Below, piece after piece: positions 31,301 through 41,015 of a DNA stretch of 64,000 bases. Both the position numbers and the translations under genes were made by a program. The DNA is taken from the NCBI RefSeq assembly GCF_000003815.2, contig NC_049996.1:16066258-16130257 (forward strand), given 5' to 3'. The notes below the pieces were generated by a model. The model was not told the origin of the DNA. It did no database searches and worked only from the letters and a program-made list of their open reading frames with translations. Position 1 is the stretch's first letter, and every line of letters starts with the position of its first letter. This DNA is from Branchiostoma floridae. Lineage: Eukaryota; Chordata; Leptocardii; Amphioxiformes; Branchiostomatidae.

Positions 31301-31747
31301 GTGGGATATCTAAAGAAATCAAACGTATGGTGAATTGGTGATTATCAAATATTACTCACATATATGTCTAGGTAGAGTAGGGTGCATATTTATCAAAGTA
31401 ACCGAGAAGCGGCCTTATAATTACCTGGCCATTACGGTAGTTTGCACGGCCGAGGTTGGAGGATCAGTCGTCACGTGAGCCGAGGTTGCAGCTATGGGGG
31501 TTACGTGAGCTGGTGTTGCAACTACGGGGGTCACGTGAGCGGTCACGTGAGTCGAGGTTGTAGATGTTGTATTCACGTGAGTCGAGGTTGTAGATGTTGT
31601 ATTCACGTGAGCCGAGGTTGTAACTACCCGGGTCACGTGACCCGATGTCGTTGTGTTTGCCACGTGACCCGGAGTTGCAGACGTCACGTCGTCTGACGTA
31701 GCAGCGACTGAGGTCACAACTTCGGTGTCTTCATCGTTCGACGTCAT
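25327..31747 (-). CDS. unrecognised Thr/Ser/Val/Pro-rich protein, 1042 aa, three exons
   Basis: Exons 31747-31425 (323 nt), 28495-27673 (823 nt) and 27309-25327 (1983 nt) join in frame (phases 2 and 0) with donors CAG|GTAATT and GTG|GTAAGC and acceptors CTCCCAG and ACACAG, giving 1042 residues and a stop. Exon 1 starts MTSNDEDTEVV and is rich in TTSTHV repeats. Exon 2 carries tandem 11-12-residue repeats of SELSEPPVAKVT, coded by 33-nt DNA repeats, then YQVVPVVQNGVQCRLLMPLN. Exon 3 is low-complexity (long TVV/APT stretches) with islands such as VYNIIKVTPPPPGG, VVLINGQPYKLVPCP, YIVVYPNKP and SKIFRLEPPRP. It ends in a charged, probably helical tail, DERVRRLKEILREREAAVEE then LRKRKKT. Basic patches (IKRPKPAEK) suggest nuclear import. 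The composition resembles metazoan transcription cofactors, but I cannot name the family. The exon joins are well supported by phase; function is inference. Confidence 0.75.
27860..28320 (-). repeat. 33-nt coding tandem repeat in exon 2 of the Thr/Pro-rich gene
   Basis: Nine or more 33-nt units (CACCTTGGCAACCGGTGG and TTCGGACAGCTCGGATGT on the plus strand) followed by shorter 18-30-nt variants (EPSVAKVT). All units keep the frame, so the array is maintained as protein; copy number is likely polymorphic. Confidence 0.9.
28600..30060. other. intron 1 of the Thr/Pro-rich gene, nothing recognised
   Basis: AT-rich unique-looking intron sequence without conserved frames. Confidence 0.45.
30070..30322. 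mobile_element. MITE, 'AAGGTGNACTCTCA' family (copy 1)
   Basis: Inverted ends AAGGTGGACTCTCATTGCAC and GTGCAGTGAGAGTGCACCTT, with the sub-terminal blocks CACTGCGGGGTTCGTAGA and ACGAAGCCCGCAGTG inverted too. A second copy is at 40777-41015. Confidence 0.85.
30355..30620 (-). repeat. tRNA-derived SINE (minus strand)
   Basis: On the minus strand the head reads GCGTAGTCCAGTGGTTAGCA, followed by a B-box-like GAGTTCGATTCCGGC, then a long tail ending near the 30355 side. Typical tRNA-head SINE layout, in the intron of the Thr/Pro-rich gene. Confidence 0.7.
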
Positions 31748-32929
31748 GCTCTGAAATCTAATTAACCAACATAATCAAGAGACTGGATCAAAATGGCTGC
31801 CGACATTTGTGGGTCGAGACTTAACAGAGAGTATTTCAAAAGATAATTTGTCTTTTCTGGTGAGTAACCCATTATCCACCGTAAACTTAATCTACGCGTG
31901 GAAGAAAAGGCATTGATGTACACCTGGAGAGAGTTAGAGGCTTCAAAGAATGTATACAGAGAGATTTCAACCATGCAGTGCATGCCAAAACTAACAAGAG
32001 AAGAGAAGAAGAAGAAGTAGAGTACAGTAATAACAAATAACAATGTTATAAACAACTTGTTTCGTGGATAAAGGTTAGACATCCAGGTACAGTTAATATG
32101 ATATGCACGCATGTCAACATTGAGTACTCAAGCGACTGGATAAAATCTAGAATCGGCCAGATGTCTTTCGTGATCCGTCAGTGATTTTGAAAGACATTGC
32201 ACAGTGGATGCTGTCTAACTCTAAGACGCCGTAAGGAGATACATAATTTGAACCAAGGAGGGTTAATACAGGAAGATTAGTAACCTCCCGGTAGTCCTTA
32301 CCTGAAATCCGCAGTCCAGTGGCCGGACCTGGCCAGTTACGAGACTATCAGACGAGACCTCTATAATTTCTTAGACTACTAAAGAAGAATACCTCTCTTT
32401 ACGAGACAAACCGACATAGGCGACCTTTCCATAAGCTTTTTGTTAGGACAGAGGTCACGAGCACTGTGGCCAACTTCAAACTTGGCAGAATAACCAAGTC
32501 ACAATGATTCACCGGAAGTCAAAACCCTTTGTGCCTATGGAAAGTTCTAGATTAACTTGTATATATGGCTACATTAGACGAATTTCGGAGGAAAATCCCA
32601 GGCTGCCATTGCAATCATGGACGCCATTCCTACAAAGCCTGACGAATAGTCTAATTCTCCCTACCAATAGGCATGTTTGCAGCTGCGCAGAAGTCCATGC
32701 GCATGACGTAGAGTGATGCGTGCTCGGCAGGATATGTGCGAAAATTGCCCCGTTTGACCAAGAAAAAAAACGCCAACACGTGCAAAACAACCCATCTAAG
32801 GTTCAGTCTTCTCATTCCTAATTCATTTCGTGTTCCTGAGAGCGACTTTTTACGTAGATATCACTCAAATATCGACATTCATCCCGCCATACTACATGTC
32901 GATGCGGACGTGACCCAACCGGAAACAAA

Positions 32930-33015
32930 TTACGACGCGCAAAGGTCATCTGAAACCCACCAATCAGGTGGCGCCGAACGCGCTTGTCACGTGATAAGTT
33001 TACTTCCGGCTGCGC
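32930..33015. promoter_or_regulatory. candidate promoter: CCAAT, E-box and ETS-like sites
   Basis: Within 60 bp are CCAATCA (32960), GGCGCCGAACGCGC, CACGTG (32988) and ACTTCCGG (33001). The cluster lies between the divergent start codons of the Thr/Pro-rich gene (31747, minus) and TMEM230 (35403, plus), so it could be a shared CpG-type promoter with upstream non-coding exons. Sequence evidence only. Confidence 0.35.
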
Positions 33016-34099
33016 CTGTTTTGGGTCGTGCCATTTTTCCGTGTTACATGCAGGACGTACAAATCAGAGTGGAGAGATTTGGGCAATGGGCGCTGCAGAT
33101 GGCAAATTTCGTAGTCCCGTGTGAGAGATAAAAACTTGAGTTAGATTTTGGTATGATTTTATTCCCACAAAAGGTTTAGCAAGTCATCCCCTTTTTACCC
33201 GGCGTGCCCAAGAGAAAATACGAGCGCAGCGGTACGATACACGTACACTTGTCGGACACGTATGTACACATTTCCACCTGTACTGGTGCCTCTATTTCAT
33301 TTCACTAGGAGAGGCTTGTTCTAACGTTAGTGGTAGTGACTAAGTCTGTCTTCTTGGCTTCTCTGCTTTCTGCATGCCGTCGACGCGCTAGGGAAGGCTG
33401 TAGACATTATTGTCAAGAATGGATGTACGCAGACACGAAGGCCCTCGGTGTAGGGGAACCCACACATAATCATCTGTGACAATTAGATGCAAGATCGATA
33501 GCGTAATGCTTCTGATTGGAGCATCCCAAACCCACCACGTAGTTCGAAGGTTCGAAGAGGCATAGTCACGAATCATGTAGGGTAGAGTCTTCGTTCAGGT
33601 ATATTATTCACCCTTTACCTCTCATTTTATAGGAGTTCGCATTACCTGCACAGCCTTTGTTCGTGTTTTATGTTACAACTCACGTCGATGAAATTTAGAT
33701 ACCCACGCAATACTTTAAGACGACTGGTAAACTCTACGCTGGCTGTACTCTATATTATAGAGAGAATAAGTTGCTATGGCCACCATATATGGTTTGACCG
33801 CCGACCGGAGGGGGCAGACTCTCTCGGCCAGTCATTCCCTTTTTGTCGAATTTTGTAGAAAGGCCTTGCCGCACAGTGACCCAACCTAAGACAATTCTGT
33901 TCTCCCTTGGCCTTACTTGAAGTTGTTTTATTTGATTGTTGTTGACCTTTGACCGCGCGGCTGAACCTTGACCCCTTGAAAACAAAAGGCGAATGTTTGA
34001 AACGCGTTTTCTGTCCAGTTGTTGTGTTAATAAGGAACACGGTTTGCTTGGGTATAACATCAAAGTGTGCAGTAAACGTAGAGTTGCGATATTTGCATT

Positions 34100-34920
34100 G
34101 CAAGGGTACAATGCAATATGAAGCCTGTGTTTACACAATCTCTCGCTGGCTGGGGTTAATGACCGTAGGGGTGGCAATTGTTGGGCCGGCCGCTTGGAGC
34201 GCGATTTTTAGTCGGGCTACAATATGAAATATTAGCTGGTGTGTTACGCCGAACGGCGGTTATACCGGCTATATAGATACAGATACAGATAAATGTGGTG
34301 CCATGGGTGCACAAGGAAGCGGATATGTTGTGCACCACAAACATGAAATGTGCATTTGAAATGCAATGTAATACCAGACTAACTACAATGCAAATAGTTA
34401 ATACAATCAGAATCAACACAGATCATAATATATTGAGTGATGAACTCAGTAAGCTGTGAAATTAAGCAACCTCTTTCCAAACTACGCATCCCTTACAAAA
34501 TTAATTTCAATAATTTGTTGTGGACTGGTTTGTTTTACTTTGCTTTGAAGACAGGATTTAGTGATTTTTTGTGGTGGCCCGGCGAAGGAAAGAGGTGCTT
34601 TATGGGACAGACGTTACAATTTGGGAAACATGATGGGAAAAATTAAGAAATAAGTTTTATCTTTTTCGTGCAATAAAATGAAATTTTCGAAAGCATCAGA
34701 GTCGTTGGTTGTGGTTAAAGATTTTTCTTGAAGTAGCCTTTTTTTCTTCAGATTTTGCGGCGCCAGTTAACTATCTGGGGACATATCGTGATTATCATTG
34801 TGTTCAGTGCATATCTAGTGTTGAATCTCTAGCCTGTGTTTACACAATCTATCGCTGGCTGGGGTTAATGACCCCCAACCCGATGGCCGACCGCTAGGAG
34901 CACGATATTAGTCAGTCTAT
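34100..34920 (+). repeat. direct repeat of ~75 bp
   Basis: AGCCTGTGTTTACACAATCT, CGCTGGCTGGGGTTAATGAC and a GGCCG(A/C)CCGCT(A/T)GGAGC end occur at about 34120-34215 and again at 34830-34910. An adjoining block (GTTACGCCGAACGGCGGTTA, TACCGGCTATATAGATACAG) has an inverted relative at 15585-15640, so this is a dispersed repeat family. Confidence 0.6.
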
Positions 34921-35189
34921 TCAAGGTTGTTAAACCTCCTTGGTCTATTGAATCCCTAGCCACATAAAAAAATTCCAAATTACATGTAGTAGTTAACAAG
35001 TTTTAGAGTTAGCAATTCAAACAATCTTGTGTTTTTGCTTTGGTCTTGTTTATTGCAAATAGCCTTTTCCTATTGCCAACGTTAGTCTGGTATAAACTAG
35101 TTATTATACTGTATCTGTCCTACAGACTAAACCGAGACCCGCCCGCAACCGAAGGCTTCCCAGACGATTTCGACTTGCTTCCAGGAATC

Positions 35190-35400
35190 TTGCTTCCAAA
35201 TTCCCGGAGTCCCGCTTCCCGGAGCCTTGCTTCCCGGAGCCCCGCTTCCCGGAGTCCCGACGGTCTCGCCCCGATTCCCGTAGTCTCGCCATTCCCGTAG
35301 TCTCGCCATTCTCGGAGTCTCGCCATTCCCGGAGTCTCGCCATTCCCGGAGTCTCGCCATTCCCGGAGTCTCGTCCCGCTTCCAGGAGTCTTGCTTCCCG
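35190..35400 (+). repeat. 17-bp tandem repeats directly before the TMEM230 start codon
   Basis: Two related units, CTTCCCGGAGCC(C)CG and CATTCCCGGAGTCTCGC, fill the 200 bp before the ATG, the last repeat ending within 10 bases of it. This would be 5' UTR if the exon extends upstream. Confidence 0.85.
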
Positions 35401-35402
35401 CC

Positions 35403-36121
35403 ATGAGGATGAGAAACTCCCGCCCCAACACGGGCGGGGCGCGGTACAGCCGTCTGCCACAGGATGATGACGGATTCATCGGTAAGTATTTGTTTCATCA
35501 AGGAGGTCCTTGGTTTCATGGACACTATCTTCTTTTGAATAGCTCCACCATGCGGATGGCTGAAGTCCTGCTATTCAAGCGGCTGTTCTAACTTCGTGTC
35601 TCCTTCCCCATGGCCAGACATGCAGTTCTAGGGGCTGTTCTAACTTCGTGTCTCCTTCCCCAGAGTTGCAGGGACGAACGGATACGGACTATGAACACTG
35701 AACTTTCGCCCTACTATATGTCTTGTACTATGTATGTGTATTGATCCTTACCTCCCTCATGACCTCAATGAAAAGCAGCCTGTAGACCGATTTGATCTTC
35801 TCAATGAGTTCTAGCGGCTGTTCTAACCCTGTGTCTTCCTCTCCAGACTTGCAGTTCGAGAGGCCTCCCCGGAAGATCCCGTACAAGGCGATCGGGCTGG
35901 CGACCATCCTGTTCCTTCTCGGTACGGCCCTCCTGACGGTCGGCTCGCTGCTGCTGGCCGGGGTGTACATCGATCCGCAGTACGCCGACCGGACCTGGCC
36001 CGTCCTGCTCCTCGGACTGCTGGTCTTCATCCCCGGAGGCTATCACGTCTTCATCGCGTACAACGCCTGGAGGGGCGTCAAGGGGTACTCGTTCGACGAC
36101 ATTCCGGATTACAACGACTAG
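35403..36121 (+). CDS. TMEM230: TMEM230, two-TM endomembrane protein
   Basis: Exons 35403-35481 and 35847-36121 join in phase 1 (ATC G|GTAAGT; TCTCCAG|AC TTG) to give 117 residues, against 120 in human. The protein starts [20 protein letters not shown], continues [20 protein letters not shown] and has two membrane segments (about residues 42-66 and 75-95, [20 protein letters not shown] and [20 protein letters not shown]). It ends [15 protein letters not shown]. The motifs YSRL, DLQF, IPYKAI and GYS(F/Y)DDIPD are shared with vertebrate TMEM230, a secretory/recycling vesicle protein. Met 35403 is chosen as the first ATG in frame; a second lies two codons on. Acceptor-region copies lie in its intron and CDS-end copies in the 3' flank. 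Confidence 0.95.
35575..35680 (+). repeat. boundary repeat: two acceptor copies of TMEM230 exon 2
   Basis: GGCTGTTCTAACTTCGTGTC, TCCTTCCCCA(G) occurs twice (about 35580-35620 and 35633-35670). Both match the true acceptor region GGCTGTTCTAACCCTGTGTC, TTCCTCTCCAG at 35816-35846, and each is followed by a relic of ACTTGCAGTTC (ACATGCAGTTCTA, AGTTGCAGGG). One copy retains a usable CCCCAG. Confidence 0.88.
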
Positions 36122-36560
36122 AATACAGGCTACAAAGTCCGGTGTATAACGGCTAAAGTAAAGACTTAAAAGATCCGGACCAAAGGCGAATCTGGTGTCC
36201 TTTAGTCTTAAAGAGTGGAAGTTTGGCGTACAATGACTAAGAGCTACAAAGTCGGATTACAACGACAAAATAAAGACTTGAAAACCCGGTGTACGACCAA
36301 AGACTGCAAAACCCAGGGTCCTGTAGTCATGAAAGACTGCAAATCCGACGTACAACAAAAAAGAGATAAGAATGCAAAATCCGGAGTACAGCAACCAAAA
36401 GGTACAAAATCCGGAGTACAACGGCTAAAAGCTAAGAAGTCCGGAGGAAACTGACCAAAGACTACAAATCCGGAGCAAAAAGACTAAAGCCTGCAAATCC
36501 GGTGTACTAAAAGGAGTAACAGCGACGAGAAAATACAAAAACCGGAGCTACGAAAGTCAT
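36122..36560 (+). repeat. degenerate repeats after the TMEM230 stop, derived from the CDS end
   Basis: Units with (TC)CGGATTACAACGAC, AAAATCCGGAGTACAAC, GGCTAAAAGC and GACTAC/GCAAA resemble the last codons and first UTR bases (CCGGATTACAACGACTAG, AATACAGGCTACAAAGTCCGG). Period about 25-35 bp, strongly diverged. Confidence 0.65.
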
Positions 36561-37232
36561 CAATTCAACGACAACGTTGTAACGTCGCTGATCATGAGTA
36601 CAAAATAGAGACTAGAAAATTCTGAATATGACAGACATCCATTGTTCCGTAGAAATACACGTAGAGTATGCGAGTTCGGCTAAGCCGCTTTTTCTCCGAT
36701 TCTTGGTCAATATTCCGGGCGTTTATGAACACTCCTGAGAAGTAGATATAGATGAAGATATCTCCCAAAACATGGTAATAATCCATTGAATGAATCTTGT
36801 GTAGATTTTGAGTCATTAAAGACATAGTACTTTTGTCATTATGTGTGTCTGTTTTACTATGTCTGTCTATCAGAGATTAGCATTGAAGAAGACGAGTGAG
36901 TGAATGAGCTAGTGAGAGTGATATAGTGAGTGAGTGAGTGGGGCACGTTTGAAGGAGCCACAATGCGAGAATGGGGTTAGCAGTAAATAAATTGTGAAAA
37001 TGCCACTCTTGTATCTTCCGAAGGCGGCCTTATGTGGAGTAGTGTCAAATTTATTTCCTCTACGTACGAAGTACATGAGCTGTGATGTCATACATGAGCC
37101 GTGATAACATTCGATATGGTGTTCCGGACCGAGCTATAACTTGCCGTGTCAAATTGGGTTCTTAGTTATACCACACGGGCTTCCATGGAATAAATCGAAC
37201 GCACTCCGTGCGCGCACCAAGTGCTAGCCTCC

Positions 37233-37318
37233 ATTTGTACTCGGTCGATGATTGCTGGCGTTTTCTGATAGCCGGCCTCCAATCAGTAAACGCCAGCAAT
37301 CAGCGACCGAGTACAAAT
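37233..37318. repeat. 86-bp hairpin with 31-bp arms
   Basis: Arms 37233-37263 and 37288-37318 are inverted copies with one mismatch, separated by 24 bp. The core of the arm is TTGCTGGCGTTT/AAACGCCAGCAA. A basic open frame of 131 codons starts five bases after it (37323). Confidence 0.85.
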
Positions 37319-37322
37319 AGAA

Positions 37323-37718
37323 ATGGCCAGCAAAAGTGTATTACGAGCCAAAAAAAGGCCCCAGAAAGCCTGCTATGGAGGCTACCAAGTGCGGCGTGTT
37401 CGAAAATTCAAATATCGGATTCAGAAGTTGGAATCGCTGTTGCTACACCGTGTTGTTATCGGCACCAAATTTTCTAAACTTCCGGGGCATTTCGCATTGA
37501 AACTTGTATTTTGCATGTTTTGTCGGGCGGGCGGGCATGACATGAATAAACTAGAGTTCCACGAACACATACCTTTGCCAAATAAACCAGGTTTGTTATG
37601 TAGAATGATGTCTGTAGACATAAATGTGTTACTCATTACATTTTATTTTATATGCCCCGAGTTGGTTCATAACATTTTGCCGTTGCTTATGCAAATTAGA
37701 TACCTATTTACATCATGA
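37323..37718 (+). CDS. uncharacterised open frame, 131 codons
   Basis: Begins MASKSVLRAKKRPQKACYGG with a strongly basic first 45 residues (RRVRKFKYRIQKLESLLLHR), then turns hydrophobic and ends in AT-rich repeat DNA. I do not recognise it. The basic N-terminal part could be an exon; the later part overlaps the AT-rich dispersed repeat, so the full frame is unlikely to be real. Confidence 0.2.
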   Translation: MASKSVLRAKKRPQKACYGGYQVRRVRKFKYRIQKLESLLLHRVVIGTKFSKLPGHFALKLVFCMFCRAGGHDMNKLEFHEHIPLPNKPGLLCRMMSVDINVLLITFYFICPELVHNILPLLMQIRYLFTS

Positions 37719-38900
37719 TATTAAATTGTATCAAGCATCACTTAAGCTATCAGCATACCAAAATTAATGATGATCCTTTCATCCCTTCTTGACTTATTCT
37801 CTTTCAAATTAGGAAACTAAACCGGCTCCTGCAGTTCAAGAAAAGACGTTACCGGACCCAAACATACACCTCTTAGTCTCTGCCATCTTTCTCAGTTCCA
37901 TATGTGTCAAGTTTGAAAGTCCTATCATGGAATGCAGTGGATTTATCAACTTTCCGCATTAATTATGCAAATTGTTAATTTATATAATTAGTATCTCATT
38001 ATGTAAGTTTTTACTTAGGATATCTACATACCGAAAATCATGACGATCCGTCAACATGTTCATATTTTGCCATTAATTATGCAAATGAGATCATCATCTG
38101 CATAATTAATAAGTATAGATATTTCTTTCTTTCTCAGCTACAAATTTGACAAGTTTGAAAGTCCTATAAAGGAATGCAGTGGATTTACAAGCTTTCCTCA
38201 TTGATTAGGCAAATTAGCTGTCGACTTGCATAATTAGAATTTCATCATGTAAGTCTTCTCTTTGGCCATCTACATAGCAAGAATCATGACGATCCGTCAA
38301 CACGTTCATATTTTCTCATTCATTATGCAAATGAGTTCGTCATTTGCATAATTAATATGGATTGATTTTTCTCTCTTTCTCATCTATATTTATGACAAGT
38401 TTGAAAGTCCTATCATGAAATGCAGCGGATTTATAAACTTTCCTCATTAATTATGCAAAGTAGTTGCTGATTTGCATAATTAATATTCCATAATGTACAT
38501 TGTTACTTGGGCTATCTACATACCAAAAATCGTGACGATCCATCAACACGTTCTCGAGTTATTCTCGTCCAAAGTTTGAAAGGAAATCGGCGACTGCAGT
38601 TCCAAACAAGCCGCTAGGGGGTCCAAACTTATAGTACTTACTCTCTGCCTCAAGGTCTATCTACCACTCAAAAATCATAACCACAGCATGTCCAGATCAC
38701 GAGATAAAAAAATTGAGGTTCTGCTGCAGTACCTTAGCAAGCCGCTAGGGGCCCATTATCGAACTTGACCTTCGTTTTCCCGACCCCTATCCACCTACCA
38801 AATATCATCGGGATCCATCCAAGGCTTCTTGAGTTATGCTGTTAACACACACAGACAGACAGACTCACAAGCCTAAAACATAACCTTAGCCATTCTGGCA
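37660..38900 (+). repeat. AT-rich dispersed repeat, four ~240-bp diverged units
   Basis: Units contain TTATGCAAAT(T/G)AG, TTTGCATAATTAATA, ACATACCAAAAATCATGACG, ATCCGTCAACACGTTC and GACAAGTTTGAAAGTCCTAT. The end (CACACAGACAGACAGACTCA, AACCTTAGCCATTCTGGCAA, AGGTAAT) recurs at about 42240-42275. Related TTTGCATAATTAATGAG blocks occur at 52620-53100. Confidence 0.75.
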
Positions 38901-39199
38901 AAGGTAATTACAACACGCGGACGGTCGATTCCGCATCACCCTCAGTCCGAGGCCTTGGAGCGATACTGCAGTCGGGCTGGTACTAAGGGTGATGCGGAAT
39001 ACACCATGCTTAACTCTATCGCTAGCCTTTTTACAAATGCTCCTCTGAGACTCGATCGATTGTGCCACCACTCCGAAATGATTTTTTTTTTTTTTTTGGA
39101 TAAAAAAATGGCAAAAATTATACACAAAATTTCAAAATCTCTTAAGAAAGAAAAGATAAATAATGTAATTTCTAAGGCAAAACTGACAAAATGTACATG

Positions 39200-40420
39200 A
39201 ATGCCTAGGCGTATGGCCTGAATGTTTTCTCTCTTTAATAAAGTTTTAGGTCTTTTGGCCGAAATTCCATGGAAGGGTATATGAAGTGATTTGAGGTATG
39301 TTCGTACCACGGGTAAACAAATAAGTCAGTCTGTCGAGGTGTAGGGTTGACGATTAAGCTTTTCAAGCCTGGGTGAACAAACCATAATCCAATTGGTGTA
39401 GCGCAAACGTCTTAGTTTTACAGCCGATAGACAAGACCGCAACGTTTTCGGGTACGTCATACCTATTGTGCAATTCTGGGAGAAGCCGACAGGTATCGCT
39501 GTGGTGCCATCACCTAACACAGTCCATTCGTACAGAAGCACAACAGAATATCAAATATCCTCATTTCATTAGATAAAAGGGTTTCAAAGTGGGAATACTT
39601 TTGAGCACCTTTAAGAGCGATTTTTGGAGAATTTTGACCAGACCTTAAGTAAATCTCCCATGGCAACACTCACGCAGTCACTTATCCTCGCCGCTTATCA
39701 GACTTCGCTGACGCCTGCCGTCATTGTTCTCCACACTTTTCTGTCTTCTGCTGATCGTTGCACAACTTACAACTCCCAGGTGCATCCCATCTCGCTCTAC
39801 AGTTCTCCTCCATGTCATGGCTTGTCCCCGGCTCTTGTCTCCAATGGCAATAGCCCTGTATTCCCCCTGTAAGCATTCTACGACTAGAAAGGCGATCACA
39901 CGATGACGTCACACACGTCCCTATCAAACATTAATGGTGAAGCCGCTCGTTCTGTCTGCTTGTTTCGACGCTGGAATTTTCCGTCTCATAAACAGTTGCC
40001 GCCTTTCCGACTGGGACACTCTAAACTGAGCTCGATCCAAGGCAGTCAGAACTCGCGACAACATGCTCAGATCAGATGGGGCCAGGCTTCAAGTTCAGCC
40101 TACCCCTACAGCTGTGGGAAATTTGTTATTTGTTATTGGTTGGGCCGACTACTCTCTCATGGTAACCAGGGGCTGCACTGTGACTGTGAGGAGCTTTACA
40201 AAAGGCGGTGTCTTTCTTGGGCGAAGGTACCAAAATCCACCAACTCTGGCGAAGACATTGTCATTGATACTTCCCGGACCTATTTCTTAGACAGACGGAA
40301 GAATTTTGCGTAGGGATTTCCCCATAGTCATAGAGAAGACTCTTTGATACAAGTCATGTCAGCTACAGATAGCTACTGGTCCATCCAGACTATGTAAATT
40401 GTTCACAAGAACTTCTCCTG
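39200..40420. other. intergenic, no gene recognised
   Basis: Several overlapping frames of 60-136 codons on both strands but none with recognisable motifs or splice context. Confidence 0.4.
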
Positions 40421-40423
40421 ACC

Positions 40424-40710
40424 ATCCTCCTACGCAGGGACATCCAACAGCGAGACCGCCGGCCTGTCTGGATGTACCCTGCTCTCTCTCCCTTAGTTCC
40501 TGTGCCCCCCCCCCCCCCCAACCAGCTGTCAGCCAATCAGAGAATAGGCCTTTCAGTTTTCAAAAGGGGTCTAGCATATATAATGGTAAGCTCATTAATA
40601 TTTATAAGCAGGGTAGTCAGGAACTAATGGTGACGATTGAAAGAGCAAGGTACGTACATAGTACATCCAGACAGGCGGTTTCGCTGTTGGATGTCCCTGC
40701 GTAGGAGGAC
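40424..40710. mobile_element. foldback MITE with ~50-bp inverted ends
   Basis: Left arm TCCTCCTACGCAGGGACATC, CAACAGCGAGACCGCC, GGCCTGTCTGGATGTAC; the right arm repeats it inverted (GTACATCCAGACAGGCGG, TTTCGCTGTTGGATGTCC, CTGCGTAGGAGGA). The body contains a C14 run and AT-rich DNA. Confidence 0.88.
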
Positions 40711-40776
40711 GCTCCTGACTTGGTCACTGAAACACGTTTAGGACTCTCCTTCACCACCTTTAGCACCCCACGCCTA

Positions 40777-41015
40777 AAGGTGCACTCTCACTGCAATTGC
40801 GTCACTGCGGGGTTCGAAAGATACTCCACGAATTTCAGAGATAAAGAACGAATTTTCTTACTTGTTTGTGTATTTTGTCGTCTTCCAAGTAATAATTTTA
40901 CGTAGTACCCAATATCTAAATTACAAAAAATCGGAGAAAATAACGAAACAGTGACGCATGCAGTCAACGAACCCCGCAGTGACGTAAGCTTGACGCAAGT
41001 GCAGTGAGAGAGCTT
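40777..41015. mobile_element. MITE, 'AAGGTGNACTCTCA' family (copy 2)
   Basis: Ends AAGGTGCACTCTCACTGCAA and GCAAGTGCAGTGAGAGAGCTT; internal ACGAATTTTCTTAC and CAATATCTAAATTA shared with the copy at 30070-30322. Confidence 0.85.

Noticed and set aside
35104..35525. Minus-strand Gly/Arg/Glu-rich frames
   Set aside because: Antisense of the tandem repeat and first exon of TMEM230.
39326..40313. A possible gene in overlapping frames at 39326-40313
   Set aside because: No recognisable motif, no consistent strand and no splice structure; treated as intergenic.
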